A program made the translations under genes and the position numbers. This document shows positions 8,018 through 18,356 of a stretch of 64,000 nt of DNA, one piece after another. Within the stretch, counting starts at the first letter, position 1. Each line of letters begins with the position of its first letter. Source of the DNA: Tichowtungia aerotolerans (lineage in GTDB: Bacteria > Verrucomicrobiota > Kiritimatiellia > Kiritimatiellales > Tichowtungiaceae); NCBI RefSeq assembly GCF_009905215.1, contig NZ_CP047593.1, positions 1,740,900 to 1,804,899 on the forward strand, written 5' to 3'. The notes beneath the pieces were generated by a model, which did not search any database, was not told the DNA's origin, and saw only the letters and a program-made list of their open reading frames with translations.

Positions 8018-8851
8018 ATGAAAACTCTGAAAGATATGGGAGAGCATAACGCCATCGCTGCATTGACTGCAAACCTGAAAGCGGTTGGCGATGACTGTGC
8101 TGTGCTGCCGCTCGATGATCAATACGACCTGATCCTCACTTCTGATCCGCTCATCGAAAATGTTCACTTTTTTTCGGAAACGCCGCCCGAGCGGATCGGA
8201 CACAAAGCGGTCTGCCGCGTGCTGAGCGACTTCGCCGCCATGGGGGCCGAACCTCAGTATTTAGTCGTCAATGTGGTTGCTTCGCCAGCACAGGATTTCC
8301 AAACCCTGGAAAGAATTTACGCTGAGTTTTCCAGCCTTTGGGAAATCTATGGCGCTGAAGTCGTCGGCGGTGACCTCGCGCAGGGGCCTGTGCTCGAACT
8401 GCACGTGTTCGGTGTCGGTCGCGTGCCGAAAGGCAAGGCGCTGCTTCGTTCCGGCGCGAAGTCCGGCGACCATATTTATGTGACCGGCCCGCTCGGCTGT
8501 TCGCAGCAGACGGGGAAACAGTTCCGTTTTGAGCCGCGCCTGGAGTGGGCAAAGGAGCTGCGCGAGTCCGGTACGGTGACGGCGATGATGGATGTCAGCG
8601 ATGGACTGGCCACCGACCTGCGCCACATCCTGAAGGCCTCCGGCGTTGGCGCCGAACTTGATTCGTCAGAAATTCCAAGGGTTGGAACGTTGGAAGAGGC
8701 GCTTTACGACGGGGAGGATTTTGAGCTGCTGTTCACCTCCCCCGCAGAGTTCGATTTTCCAAAGGTTGGAACCATTACGGGAAATACAGAAGAGCTGCTA
8801 CTGGATGGGAATCCGCTGAAAGCGAAAGCATTTGAGCATTTCAGAAAGTAG
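8018..8851 (+). CDS. thiL: Thiamine-monophosphate kinase
   Basis: A 277-residue ThiL protein, somewhat shorter than the usual 310-330. It phosphorylates thiamine monophosphate to thiamine diphosphate with ATP. Family motifs are GDDCAVLP (Mg-ATP aspartates), TSDPLIENVHF, GHKAVCRVLSDFAAMGA, VGGDLAQG, and MDVSDGLATDLRH. ATG 8018 is preferred; TTG 8009 is in frame but neither has a clear ribosome site, so translation may rely on a short leader. Three exact copies of the dispersed palindrome (8297, 8673, 8757) fall in the reading frame and encode FQTLE, IPRVG and FPKVG. A tRNA-Leu gene on the other strand abuts the stop codon. Confidence 0.93.
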   Translation: MKTLKDMGEHNAIAALTANLKAVGDDCAVLPLDDQYDLILTSDPLIENVHFFSETPPERIGHKAVCRVLSDFAAMGAEPQYLVVNVVASPAQDFQTLERIYAEFSSLWEIYGAEVVGGDLAQGPVLELHVFGVGRVPKGKALLRSGAKSGDHIYVTGPLGCSQQTGKQFRFEPRLEWAKELRESGTVTAMMDVSDGLATDLRHILKASGVGAELDSSEIPRVGTLEEALYDGEDFELLFTSPAEFDFPKVGTITGNTEELLLDGNPLKAKAFEHFRK

Positions 8852-8940
8852 TGGTGCTCGGGGCGGGACTCGAACCCGCACGGCCTAAAGCGGCCACTAG
8901 GCCCTCAACCTAGCGCGTCTACCAATTCCGCCACCCGAGC
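8852..8940 (-). tRNA. tRNA-Leu (anticodon GAG)
   Basis: Read on the minus strand it starts GCTCGGGTGGCGGAATTGG and ends with an encoded CCA (8852-8854). The acceptor stem GCTCGGG pairs with CCCGAGC. The anticodon loop is TTGAGGG on a CTAGG/CCTAG stem, giving GAG, which reads CUC and CUU. The long variable arm (GGCCGC/GCGGCC type) is typical of class II tRNA-Leu. Confidence 0.95.
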
Positions 8941-9047
8941 AAAAAGGTTCCTTTTGGGAACGGAAGGCGAAGAACATAGCTTTTGCCCCCGATCGGCGCA
9001 AGCCCGATATTTAAAAAACAGCAGAGGCCGAAAAATCGCGTCCAGAG

Positions 9048-9064
9048 TTTCCAAACTTTGGAAA
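9048..9064. repeat. Intergenic copy of the dispersed palindrome (TTTCCAAACTTTGGAAA)
   Basis: One full intergenic copy, 18 bases before the ModF-like gene and possibly overlapping its -35 region (a weak TAGAAC -10 lies at 9071). Exact TTCCA-N5-TGGAA copies I read in the window start at 1957, 7414, 8297, 8673, 8757, 9049, 12026, 12842, 19419, 20368, 22144, 26166, 26291, 26541, 27101, 31278, 31321, 34072, 35767, 37829, 38449, 40539 and 53898. One-mismatch copies start at 5928, 13019, 26636, 35393 and 40788. About two thirds are inside genes. Confidence 0.85.
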
Positions 9065-9081
9065 ATGTGTAGAACAACCGG

Positions 9082-10434
9082 ATGGCTTTTACGGAAAAAT
9101 GGAATGAGATTGTCGAGTTTGTAGACAGGCGCCTCGAGGCGTGCGCTGTACTCGGAACAAATGGCTCGGGTAAGAGTGAACTGGCTGTGCAGCTGCAGGA
9201 GGCGTCAGAAGGGTTTTCCGCACTGGTTTCGCTGGAACTGCAGTTCGCGGTGATCGAGGAGGAGCGCTACAACGATGACTCCGATTTTATGGATTGTCCC
9301 GATCCAGGCCGCACTGCGCGCGTGTTTATTGAAGAGGGCGGACCGATGACTCCGGTTTTGGAGGATCTGTTCGATTCCCTACGAATGCGGAACCTGCTGG
9401 ATCGCGGCATTAAGTATCTTTCGACCGGCGAATTCCGGAAAGTGATGATCTGCCGTGCGCTGGCTGAAAATCCGAAGCGGTTGATCCTTGATGAGCCGTT
9501 CGACGGGCTGGATGCCGCTGCGCAGGTTGAATTGACCGAGTTGCTGAACCGGCTTGCTGAGACCGGGCTTCAGCTGGTTCTGGTGCTGAATCGTCTCGAT
9601 GAGGTTGCCGACTGTGTGAAACACATCTTCTTGCTCGATGAGGCGGGCGTTGTACTGTCTGCGCCAACCGATCAGGCGTTTGCCTCGGATTGTATGGCCC
9701 GTTTTTTTCGAATGCACGATCTTCCCCAAGAACTGCCGCATCCCCCGGAGCGCGAGCGGCTGATATTGCCGGACGGTGCGCCGCTGATTGAAATGAACGA
9801 TGTGTCGGTGTCTTACAGCGGTACAGAAATTTTCAGCGGGCTTGAGTGGGCAGTGCATCCCGGCGAGCACTGGCAGATTTGCGGTCCGAACGGCTGCGGA
9901 AAGTCCACGCTGCTGGAGCTGGTGACCGGTGATCATCCGCAGGTGTTTTCGAATGATGTGTGCGTGTTCGGGATTCGTCGCGGCTCAGGAGAAACGGTGT
10001 GGGACATCAAAAAGCACATTGGGCACGTTTCGTCGGCGGTTCAGGTGAACTATCGGGTGTCGACGTCGGTGCTGAATACGGTGATTTCCGGTTTTCATGA
10101 TTCGATCGGAATGTATCGCAAACATTCCCTCGCGGAAGAGGCCTGTGCGTTGGAATGGCTCGAAATACTGCATCTGAACGATAAGGCATCCCGTCCGCTC
10201 CGTTCGCTTTCCTACGGTGAGCAGCGGCTGGTGTTGATTGCGCGTGCGATGGTGAAGCGGCCGGCTCTGCTGATTCTCGACGAACCGTGCCAGGGCCTTG
10301 ATGAAATCAACCGGCGCACCATTCTGAAGCTGATTGATCATATCGGGACGCAAAGCGACACGACGGTTTTGTATGTTTCGCATCATGTATCGGACGATAT
10401 CCCCTGTATTCGGCGGCGGCTGACGATGAATTAA
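9082..10434 (+). CDS. ModF-like tandem ABC ATPase
   Basis: A 450-residue cytoplasmic protein with two ABC ATPase domains. Domain 1 (about 1-220) has Walker [10 protein letters not shown], signature LSTGEFRKV and Walker [13 protein letters not shown]. Domain 2 (about 235-450) has [18 protein letters not shown] and [13 protein letters not shown]. There are no membrane segments. This matches the ModF/PhrA group, once linked to molybdate transport, whose function is poorly defined. No molybdate permease or binding protein is nearby, so a transport role is not supported by context. The gene stands alone between tRNA-Leu and trpB. Confidence 0.85.
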   Translation: MAFTEKWNEIVEFVDRRLEACAVLGTNGSGKSELAVQLQEASEGFSALVSLELQFAVIEEERYNDDSDFMDCPDPGRTARVFIEEGGPMTPVLEDLFDSLRMRNLLDRGIKYLSTGEFRKVMICRALAENPKRLILDEPFDGLDAAAQVELTELLNRLAETGLQLVLVLNRLDEVADCVKHIFLLDEAGVVLSAPTDQAFASDCMARFFRMHDLPQELPHPPERERLILPDGAPLIEMNDVSVSYSGTEIFSGLEWAVHPGEHWQICGPNGCGKSTLLELVTGDHPQVFSNDVCVFGIRRGSGETVWDIKKHIGHVSSAVQVNYRVSTSVLNTVISGFHDSIGMYRKHSLAEEACALEWLEILHLNDKASRPLRSLSYGEQRLVLIARAMVKRPALLILDEPCQGLDEINRRTILKLIDHIGTQSDTTVLYVSHHVSDDIPCIRRRLTMN

Positions 10435-10496
10435 GCCTGCCTTTTCTCGTCCTTCTTAGTGGAAAACGAATGGGGCTTCGCCTATCTTCTATCGCT

Positions 10497-11691
<1,195 letters not shown>

Positions 11692-11708
<17 letters not shown>

Positions 11709-12465
11709 AAGCATTTCGAGTGAGCTGCTTCAGGCAGAGGTCCCCTTTGCGGTGGTTCTGCCGGAAGGAGACGGCCCGTTTCCGGTGCTCTACGACCTGC
11801 ACGGACTGCTGAGTGATGAAGGACCGTTTGATCCCAGTCCGACGGGGCGCGAATATTTTGAACGGCAGCCGTTTCGTAAGCTGCAGAGCATTGCTGATGA
11901 GTCCGGCACGGCGATTGTACGGGTGAACGGCGGACGCGGGTGGTATCTCGACAGCCCGCGTATTGAAAAGTCTCAATATCAGTCGCATATCGTTGACGAA
12001 CTGATTCCGCAGGTGGAATCGGTTTTTCCAATGGTTGGAAAAAAAGACGCACGCGGAATTTCCGGGCACAGCATGGGAGGAATGGGCGCGGTGAATTTTC
12101 TCTGCCGTTATCCGGAGCTGTTCAGTGTGGGTGCGATCCATTGCTCGTCGCTGCGCTTTATGCCGGGCGATCATGTCGGCAGCTTTATCGAAGATCTGAT
12201 GAGCGACGACGAGCTGCGCGCGGCGTTTCCCGACGATTTTCTGCAGGAACTGATCCGCAATGATTTAAAGTTGCGCATTACCGTTGGTGAGAGCGATAAA
12301 GAGCGCATTCTGCGTGAAAACCGTGAGTTGCACCGTTTTCTGCTTCAGTGCAATCAGCTCCATTATTATGAGGAAACGCCCGGCGGGCACGAATATATTC
12401 CGCACGGACTCAATGCCGTTATCTGGGCGGCACAGCAACTGGGAGATCAGGCACATGGCACTTAA
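11692..12465 (+). CDS. Alpha/beta-hydrolase, esterase D / putative esterase family
   Basis: A 257-residue alpha/beta hydrolase. The nucleophile elbow is [13 protein letters not shown] and the C-terminal catalytic histidine is in [18 protein letters not shown] near residue 30 supplies the oxyanion region. This is the layout of the esterase D/tributyrin esterase group, often S-formylglutathione hydrolases or acyl esterases. There is no signal peptide, so it is cytoplasmic. ATG 11692 has GGAAGG upstream and overlaps trpB; the longer frame from 11644 lies wholly within trpB. An exact dispersed palindrome at 12026 encodes VFPMVGK. Confidence 0.85.
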
Positions 12466-13333
12466 AAGTATGACGGGTTTTGGCGCGGACAGCGCAACGG
12501 CGGATGGCATTCAGGTTTCTGTAGAGCTCAGCAGCGTGAACCGTAAGCAGCTGGATGTGTCGGTGCGGCTGCCGTCGTCTCTGTCCGGTCAGGAAGCCGG
12601 TGTGCAGAAGATCGTGAAAGAGACGGTTTCGCGTGGGCGGTTGACCGGAGCTGTTCAGGTTGAGTCGAGCGCGGCGAATGGCAGCATTCAGCTGGATTTC
12701 CAGAACGCACAGGCGGCGGTGACTCAGCTTCGGAGTGCGGCAAAACAGCTGAAGCTGGAGGGCGATCTCCGCACAGGCGATTTGCTGCGGATTCCCAATT
12801 TATTTCAAAGTGCAGAGGCCGGGTCTGATTCAGCGGATCTTTTCCAAACTCTGGAAAAAGCGCTGCGAGCCGCCCTGAAAAAGCTCGATGCAATGCGTTT
12901 GCGCGAAGGGAAGGCGCTGGAATCTGATTTCCGCGCACGGTTGAAGACGCTGGAAGCGATCCTTGCAGAGATTCGGAAATTTGCGCCGCAGGTGGTTTCC
13001 AGATATCGGAAAAAACTTGTCCAGGGTTTGGAAAAGTGCGGCATTGAAAATCTTGAGAAAGATGAGCGGGTTCTGCGTGAGATCGCGCTGTTTGGCGAAA
13101 AGGCGGATATTTCGGAAGAGATTACGAGGCTGAAAAGCCATATCCAGCAGTTCCGGAAGATCATGCGCTCGCCGGAACCGGCGGGCCGGCCGCTTGATTT
13201 TCTTTCGCAGGAGCTTTTTCGCGAAATCAATACAATTGGTTCGAAGGCCAATGACCTGGAAATTACAGAGCAGGTGGTGGCGTTTAAAACGGAGTTGGAA
13301 CGTATTCGCGAACAGATCCAGAATGTCGAATAG
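12455..13333 (+). CDS. yicC: YicC-family endoribonuclease/stress protein
   Basis: A 292-residue YicC protein. It starts with the family hallmark [10 protein letters not shown] and ends with the conserved block that includes REIALFGEKADISEEITRL, FLSQELFREINTIGSKA and TELERIREQIQNVE. YicC proteins are broadly conserved ribonucleases. The start overlaps the esterase by 11 bases. The palindrome at 12842 encodes LFQTLEKA, and a one-mismatch copy at 13019 encodes VQGLEKC. Longer frames upstream fall within the esterase gene. Confidence 0.93.
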   Translation: MALKSMTGFGADSATADGIQVSVELSSVNRKQLDVSVRLPSSLSGQEAGVQKIVKETVSRGRLTGAVQVESSAANGSIQLDFQNAQAAVTQLRSAAKQLKLEGDLRTGDLLRIPNLFQSAEAGSDSADLFQTLEKALRAALKKLDAMRLREGKALESDFRARLKTLEAILAEIRKFAPQVVSRYRKKLVQGLEKCGIENLEKDERVLREIALFGEKADISEEITRLKSHIQQFRKIMRSPEPAGRPLDFLSQELFREINTIGSKANDLEITEQVVAFKTELERIREQIQNVE

Positions 13334-13478
13334 ATTTATATCTTTGACCCTGAAATTTTTTGATACTTATTCTTTGGTCTTGCTTGAGACTATTTTTTAA
13401 GATTCCTCCACGCCGATCAGATAATCCATGTGATTTGCCGGCGGAGATCCTGCAACCGTATTGCGGAAGAGAGGAAGT

Positions 13479-16319
13479 ATGTTTTTTGAGATCCTGCGAA
13501 ATATTGCGATCCTGCTGGCATTTTGCATGATTTACTCTCTGTTGTTTCAGTCGAGAAATCGAAGCACATTTTCGGGGCGCTGCTGGCTGGGGGTTATTTT
13601 CGGACTGGCCGGTGTACTGGCCATGCTGACTCCCACGGCGTTGTTTCCCGGCGTCTTGATTGACGGACGATCTATCTTCGTCAGTATTTCCGGGCTTTTT
13701 GGCGGTTGGGTGTCTGCGTTGATTGCTGCTGGAGTTTCAATTGTCTGCCGGATTATTCTGGGTGGCCCCGGAGCGATAGTCGGCTGCGGAATCATTCTGA
13801 GCTCTGCTTTGATTGGGACTGGATATCATTATCTTTGCCGGAGGGATTTGAGCAAGATCAGTAATTTCCAGTTCTGGCTGTTCGGGCTTTTTGTCCACTT
13901 GATCATGATTTGTATTCTGCCGGCACTTCCTTCCAATATCCGATGGGAAGTGATTCATTTGATTTCTTTTCCGGTATTATTGATTTATCCGGCCGGAACG
14001 GTGCTGGTCTGCCGATTGCTGCTGGTTCAGGATGAGCAGGCTTCTTCAAAACGAATGCTGGCTGAAAATCAGGAGAGGTTAAGCAGTATTCTGCGGGTTG
14101 TGCCGACCGGTATCGGATTGGTGAAAGATCGTGTGATTACCGATTTGAACCCTCAGGTCTGTGAAATTACCGGATATGGCTATGATGAACTGATTGGAAA
14201 AAACTCGCGAATGCTCTATCTGTCGGAGAAGGAGTATCTCAGGGTAGGCTATGAAAAACACCGGCAGATTGCAGAGCATGGAACCTGCATGCTCGAGTCT
14301 CAATGGAAACGAAAAGACGGGACTGTTTGTGATGTGTTGCTTTCAGCAACGCCGTTAAGCCCGAAGAGCCTGGTTGCTGGAATTACTTTTACAGCGCTTG
14401 ATATTACGGACCGAAAGCGGGCAGAGGATGCTCTTCGGCAATCGATACATGAACTGAAGATGCATGTAGAGCAGTCGCCTCTGGCGATTGTTCGTTGGGA
14501 CCTGAATTTTCTGGCAGTCGAGTGGAACAGGGCGGCCGAGCGGATTTTCGGGTTCAGTCGACGGGAGGCAATCGGGCAGCACGGTACTTTTATCATTCCA
14601 GAGAATGCAAGAACCCAGGTAGATGTGGTTTGGAACCAATTGCTGCTTAACAGTGGTGGAACTCGCAATACGAATGAAAATATAACGAAAGATGGGCGGG
14701 TTATTTTATGTGAATGGTACAACGTTCCGTTGCTCGATGATACCGGCAAGGTGTTCGGGGTTGCATCGCAGGTGATGGATGTGACTGAGCGCCGGAAAAT
14801 TGAGGAAGAGTGGGATCAGTTAATGTTGGCGATTGAGCAGTCGGCCGAAATGGTTGTGATTACTGATGCCGATGCGAACATACAGTATGTCAACCGGGCG
14901 TTTGAAAAAGTGACCGGTTATCGGCGTGACGAGGTGATTGGTAAAAATCCCCGCCTGCTTCAGAGTGGAAAACAGTCCGCATTGTTCTACAGAAAAATGT
15001 GGAAAATCCTGTCCTCAGGAGATCCTTGGTCCGGTCAGTTGGTGAACAGGAAGAAAAACGGGACGATTTATACCGAAGATGCAACGATTTCTGCGGTTTG
15101 TGCAGAGGACGGAACGGTCATTAATTATGTGGCAGTTAAACGGGATGTGACACATGAACTGGATCTCGAAGATCAGCTCCGCCAGGCTCAAAAAATGGAA
15201 GCGGTCGGTCAGATGGCCGGTGGTATTGCTCACGATTTCAACAATCTGCTGCAGGTGATCGGTGGATATGCCGAGCTTTCCCTGATGGGAGTGGATGAGA
15301 CCAACCCCTGCTGGACTGCTTTAAATGAAATTCAGGATGCATCTACGCGTGGTAAGTCGCTCGTCAGTCAGCTGCTGGCTTTCAGCCGCCGGCAGGTGAT
15401 TCATCCGGTTGATTTGAACCTGAATGTCGTGATTGAACGTCTGCTGCAGATGATTCGCGGGCTGATAGGCGAGCACATAAGCCTGGATTTTATTGCCGGG
15501 CATAATCTGGGCACCATTCATGCAGACCATGGGCTGATTGAACAGGTTCTGATGAACCTTTGTGTGAATGCGCGTGACGCGATGCCGGATGGCGGCAAGA
15601 TCATCGTGGAAACAGAAAATGTTCTGATTGATGGGGATTATGCCAACACTCACGCATGGGCGTCCCCCGGCCGTTACGTTCTTCTAAGCGTGACCGATAA
15701 CGGTTCCGGCATGGATTCGCGGACCGTGGAGCATATCTTTGAGCCGTTTTTTACCACAAAAGAAGTCGGCAAGGGAACCGGGCTGGGCTTATCAACGGTC
15801 TTTGGTATCGTTAAACAACACGAAGGTCATGTGACCGTGTACAGCGAACTCGAGAAGGGGACGGTTTTTAAAATATACCTGCCGATTGTCGGACGCAAGG
15901 CGACTGAAATCAGCCGTGAAGTTCCGGGTCCGGTTTTTGGCGGGACAGAAACCATATTGATTGCTGAAGACGATGAAACGGTGTTGAAGCTGGCCGAACA
16001 CTTGCTGATGGATGCTGGCTACACGGTGCTGACGGCCTGTGACGGAGAGGAAGCGATTCGGGTGTTTGAAGAGCATGCTGATGAAATTGATGCCGTGATG
16101 TTTGATGTGGTTATGCCACGTCTGGGCGGCAAGCAGGCGCTGGAGCGGATCCTGGAATTACGACCCGGCCTGCCGCATCTGTTTGCCAGCGGTTACAGCG
16201 AAAATGCAGTCCACACCAACTTCATTCAAAAACGCGGGTTGCATCTCCTCAGTAAGCCGTATCAAACCGAAACGCTTCTGCGGAAAATCCGCGAAGTGCT
16301 CGATGAGGAAAAATCCTGA
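13479..16319 (+). CDS. Hybrid sensor histidine kinase with 5TM-LYT, three PAS domains and a receiver
   Basis: A 946-residue inner-membrane protein. Residues 1-190 have five to six hydrophobic segments resembling the 5TM LytS/YhcK receptor domain, with the GGPGAIVG loop. PAS domains lie at about 205-320, 325-445 and 450-570. The dimerisation/phosphoacceptor region has His585 in GGIAHDFNNLLQVIGG. The ATPase motifs are LMNLCVNARDAMPDGG (N box), DNGSGM (G1) and GKGTGLGLSTVFG (G2). A C-terminal receiver domain (about 825-946) has its phospho-acceptor Asp876 in VMFDVVMPRLGG. GAGAGGAAG precedes ATG 13479. No output regulator is adjacent, so signalling must run through distant partners. Confidence 0.92.
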   Translation: MFFEILRNIAILLAFCMIYSLLFQSRNRSTFSGRCWLGVIFGLAGVLAMLTPTALFPGVLIDGRSIFVSISGLFGGWVSALIAAGVSIVCRIILGGPGAIVGCGIILSSALIGTGYHYLCRRDLSKISNFQFWLFGLFVHLIMICILPALPSNIRWEVIHLISFPVLLIYPAGTVLVCRLLLVQDEQASSKRMLAENQERLSSILRVVPTGIGLVKDRVITDLNPQVCEITGYGYDELIGKNSRMLYLSEKEYLRVGYEKHRQIAEHGTCMLESQWKRKDGTVCDVLLSATPLSPKSLVAGITFTALDITDRKRAEDALRQSIHELKMHVEQSPLAIVRWDLNFLAVEWNRAAERIFGFSRREAIGQHGTFIIPENARTQVDVVWNQLLLNSGGTRNTNENITKDGRVILCEWYNVPLLDDTGKVFGVASQVMDVTERRKIEEEWDQLMLAIEQSAEMVVITDADANIQYVNRAFEKVTGYRRDEVIGKNPRLLQSGKQSALFYRKMWKILSSGDPWSGQLVNRKKNGTIYTEDATISAVCAEDGTVINYVAVKRDVTHELDLEDQLRQAQKMEAVGQMAGGIAHDFNNLLQVIGGYAELSLMGVDETNPCWTALNEIQDASTRGKSLVSQLLAFSRRQVIHPVDLNLNVVIERLLQMIRGLIGEHISLDFIAGHNLGTIHADHGLIEQVLMNLCVNARDAMPDGGKIIVETENVLIDGDYANTHAWASPGRYVLLSVTDNGSGMDSRTVEHIFEPFFTTKEVGKGTGLGLSTVFGIVKQHEGHVTVYSELEKGTVFKIYLPIVGRKATEISREVPGPVFGGTETILIAEDDETVLKLAEHLLMDAGYTVLTACDGEEAIRVFEEHADEIDAVMFDVVMPRLGGKQALERILELRPGLPHLFASGYSENAVHTNFIQKRGLHLLSKPYQTETLLRKIREVLDEEKS

Positions 16320-16329
16320 CCTGCTTCCG

Positions 16330-16911
16330 TCACCCGAAATAGCCAGGTTCGTTGCCGGGCTTCCATTTAATATTGCATCCGGTCGCGGGAAGCTGATCTT
16401 CTGTAACCGGTTGTCCGATCAGGACCGATTCAATTGCCGCTCGCAGGTTTTTTCCGGTCACCGGTTTGTCGTTGCCGGGGCGGGCGTCGTCGATTTGTCC
16501 GCGATAAACCAGTTTGCGTTCAGCATCGAACAGGTAGATGTCCGGAGTGCACGCGGCGCGGTAGGCTTTGGCTGTCTCCTGAGATTCGTCATAGAGGTAC
16601 GGGAACGTGAAGCCGAGTCGCTCTGCCTGTTCCTGAAGAAAAGCGGGTGCGTCATCCGGGTAGTGCTCCGCATCATTGGCGCTGATGGCCACCATGCCAA
16701 GTCCCCGTCCCTGAAATTCGCGACCGATCGCTGACAGCTCTGACTCAACCAGTTTGACGAACGGACAGTGTGCGCACATAAAAACCACAAGCATGGCTTT
16801 TTTTTCTGAAAACTCATGAAGGGATACGGTTTGACCGGAACCGACATCCGGCAGCGCAAAGTCAGGAGCGCTTGTTCCCAGTTCCATCATGGTGGATGGT
16901 GTCAGGCTCAT
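16330..16911 (-). CDS. Thioredoxin-fold redoxin (AhpC/TSA-like)
   Basis: A 193-residue cytoplasmic thioredoxin-fold protein. The active-site region is FMCAHCPFVK, a CxxC motif (CAHC) at the end of the first strand. TPDIYLFD holds the cis-proline. The group is annotated as thioredoxin family or alkyl hydroperoxide reductase/thiol antioxidant-like; peroxidase activity is not certain. An AGGAGAATCC site precedes ATG 16911. It converges on the histidine kinase, and the LysM lipoprotein lies 56 bases upstream on the same strand. Confidence 0.87.
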   Translation of the reverse strand: MSLTPSTMMELGTSAPDFALPDVGSGQTVSLHEFSEKKAMLVVFMCAHCPFVKLVESELSAIGREFQGRGLGMVAISANDAEHYPDDAPAFLQEQAERLGFTFPYLYDESQETAKAYRAACTPDIYLFDAERKLVYRGQIDDARPGNDKPVTGKNLRAAIESVLIGQPVTEDQLPATGCNIKWKPGNEPGYFG

Positions 16912-16967
16912 TGGATTCTCCTATATGTTTAATAAGTGGGTCGTCGCGATCGGTGATGAGGCGGCTG

Positions 16968-17465
16968 TTATTCCGGAATAAACAGCTTCTGGCCGACCGA
17001 CAGGCGGTTGGGGTTTTTGATTTTGTTCGCCTCAATAATGGCTTTTGCCGTCACGTTGTACGCTTTGGCAATTGCGGAAAGAGTCTCGCCTCGCTGAACA
17101 ACATGTTCATATCCGGTTGCTCCGGCAGCACCGCCGGAATAGGACGGGGCAGCCGGCGCGGCCTGTTTAATCAGCTTTTCCATTTGTGAGGAGAGCCGGG
17201 TAATCATTTCACGTTTATCTGCTTCTGTTTTGCGCTCCAGGGTCGCGTATCGGCTGTCAACATGCCGGCGCAGAGCATCCAGTTCGCTGCTGATGCGGTT
17301 GATTTCCATCTCAAGGGTTTCAATTCGTCCGGCTATGCGACGCTGGTTTTCCTGCTGAATCAGCTGATCCTCAGTCTGCTGGGTGCGCACTGCTGGAGAC
17401 TGATAGGTCACGCATCCACTGAAAAGAAGGGTGGATGCCAGGGCGAAAAAAGCGGCTTTATACAT
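16968..17465 (-). CDS. Small LysM-domain lipoprotein with coiled coil
   Basis: A 165-residue exported protein. MYKAAFFALASTLLFSGC is a lipoprotein signal. Residues about 35-95 form a coiled coil with heptads of Leu, Ile and Glu. The C-terminal LysM domain has YEHVVQRGETLSAIAKAYN and ends QKLFIPE. It probably links the outer membrane to peptidoglycan. ATG 17465 has AAGGAGAT upstream; the open frame to 17564 has no such site. It resembles the lipoprotein at 6174-6941 in build. Confidence 0.87.
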   Translation of the reverse strand: MYKAAFFALASTLLFSGCVTYQSPAVRTQQTEDQLIQQENQRRIAGRIETLEMEINRISSELDALRRHVDSRYATLERKTEADKREMITRLSSQMEKLIKQAAPAAPSYSGGAAGATGYEHVVQRGETLSAIAKAYNVTAKAIIEANKIKNPNRLSVGQKLFIPE

Positions 17466-17536
17466 TCTGAAATCTCCTTGGTTTTCGAGGTATTCTAAGG
17501 ACGTCAGATCTGAAATCCAGTTTTTACCAAAATCAT

Positions 17537-17565
17537 TTGACCTGCCGGACGGCTTTCGATACAAC
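17537..17565 (+). promoter_or_regulatory. Sigma-70-like promoter, possibly giving a leaderless mRNA
   Basis: TTGACC and TACAAC are separated by 17 bases, and the ATG of the 31-residue basic protein lies 10 bases after the -10 box. Transcription would then start at or very near the start codon, and no Shine-Dalgarno sequence is visible. Confidence 0.5.
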
Positions 17566-17575
17566 CTTCCGCACT

Positions 17576-17671
17576 ATGGGACAACAACTAAGACAACGTA
17601 AAAAGCAGCGCCGCCGTGTTCTTCGCAAAAAACGTATTGCAGAACGCAACCGCGAAGCCGCTAAAAAATAA
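17576..17671 (+). CDS. 31-residue highly basic protein
   Basis: ATG to TAA encodes 31 residues beginning MGQQLRQRKKQRRRVLRKKR, with about half the residues Lys or Arg and no acidic cluster. It has a good promoter and is closely followed by terminator-like hairpins, so it is a complete transcription unit rather than a chance frame. Its size and composition are like those of small ribosomal or ribosome-associated proteins (bTHX or the AURKAIP1/COX24 type); the family is not certain. It lies just upstream of ruvA but has its own terminator. Confidence 0.6.
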   Translation: MGQQLRQRKKQRRRVLRKKRIAERNREAAKK

Positions 17672-17740
17672 AAACGAAACCCTGTTTTCGTTTCTATCGG
17701 AACCACCTCATGAAATCCGTTTCATGGGGCTTTTCTGTTT
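17672..17740 (+). terminator. Two hairpins after the 31-residue protein gene
   Basis: AAACGAAA pairs with TTTTCGTTT (17672-17693), and CCTCATGAAA pairs with TTTCATGGGG (17706-17729) followed by CTTTTCTGTTT. The second has the shape of an intrinsic terminator. Confidence 0.65.
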
Positions 17741-17765
17741 ACACACGCTTTGCTAGGCTCATCCA

Positions 17766-18356
17766 ATGATTACTTTTTTAGACGGCATCCTTGAAGAAAA
17801 GCAGCCCGGCCGCGTCGTGGTGAACGTCGGCGGCGTCGGTTACGAAGTGGCTGTGCCGCTCAGCAGTTTCGACCGCCTGCCGCCGGAAGGTGAAAAAGCA
17901 CGGGTTTTGATCTATCATCACATCACCGATGCTTCGCAGGCGTTGTTTGGATTTTCTTCCGACGAAGAGCGCCGAATGTTCACGCTGCTGCTGGGGGTGA
18001 ACGGGATCGGGCCGAAAATCGCGGTTAGCGCACTTTCCGGCCTTTCAGTGCGTGAACTGAAAACGGCACTGGTCGAAAGCGACGTAAAACGCATCTCCTC
18101 CATCTCCGGGATCGGCAAAAAAACGGCCGAGCGGGTTATTGTGGAGCTGCGCGATAAATTCAGTGCCGGAGAAACACTCGAGGCACTTTCCGGAGCGGAT
18201 GATGAACCGGGCGACAGCCGCCTGCGCGACGCCGCACTCGCGCTTGTATCCCTTGGTTATAAACAGGACGATGCCCGAAAAATGATTAAAAAGGTCGCTG
18301 GCGATGCAAACGCTTCTGTAGAAGATTTAATTCGCATGGCTCTAACAGGGAAGTGA
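17766..18356 (+). CDS. ruvA: Holliday junction DNA helicase subunit RuvA
   Basis: A 196-residue RuvA. Domain I is the OB fold at the N-terminus ([23 protein letters not shown]). Domain II has helix-hairpin-helix motifs [12 protein letters not shown] and [15 protein letters not shown]. Domain III at the C-terminus ([16 protein letters not shown]) contacts RuvB. RuvA tetramers hold the four-way junction for RuvB-driven branch migration. The stop codon overlaps the ruvB start. A TAGGCT box 6 bases before the ATG suggests a very short leader. ruvC is not in the window. Confidence 0.96.
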   Translation: MITFLDGILEEKQPGRVVVNVGGVGYEVAVPLSSFDRLPPEGEKARVLIYHHITDASQALFGFSSDEERRMFTLLLGVNGIGPKIAVSALSGLSVRELKTALVESDVKRISSISGIGKKTAERVIVELRDKFSAGETLEALSGADDEPGDSRLRDAALALVSLGYKQDDARKMIKKVAGDANASVEDLIRMALTGK

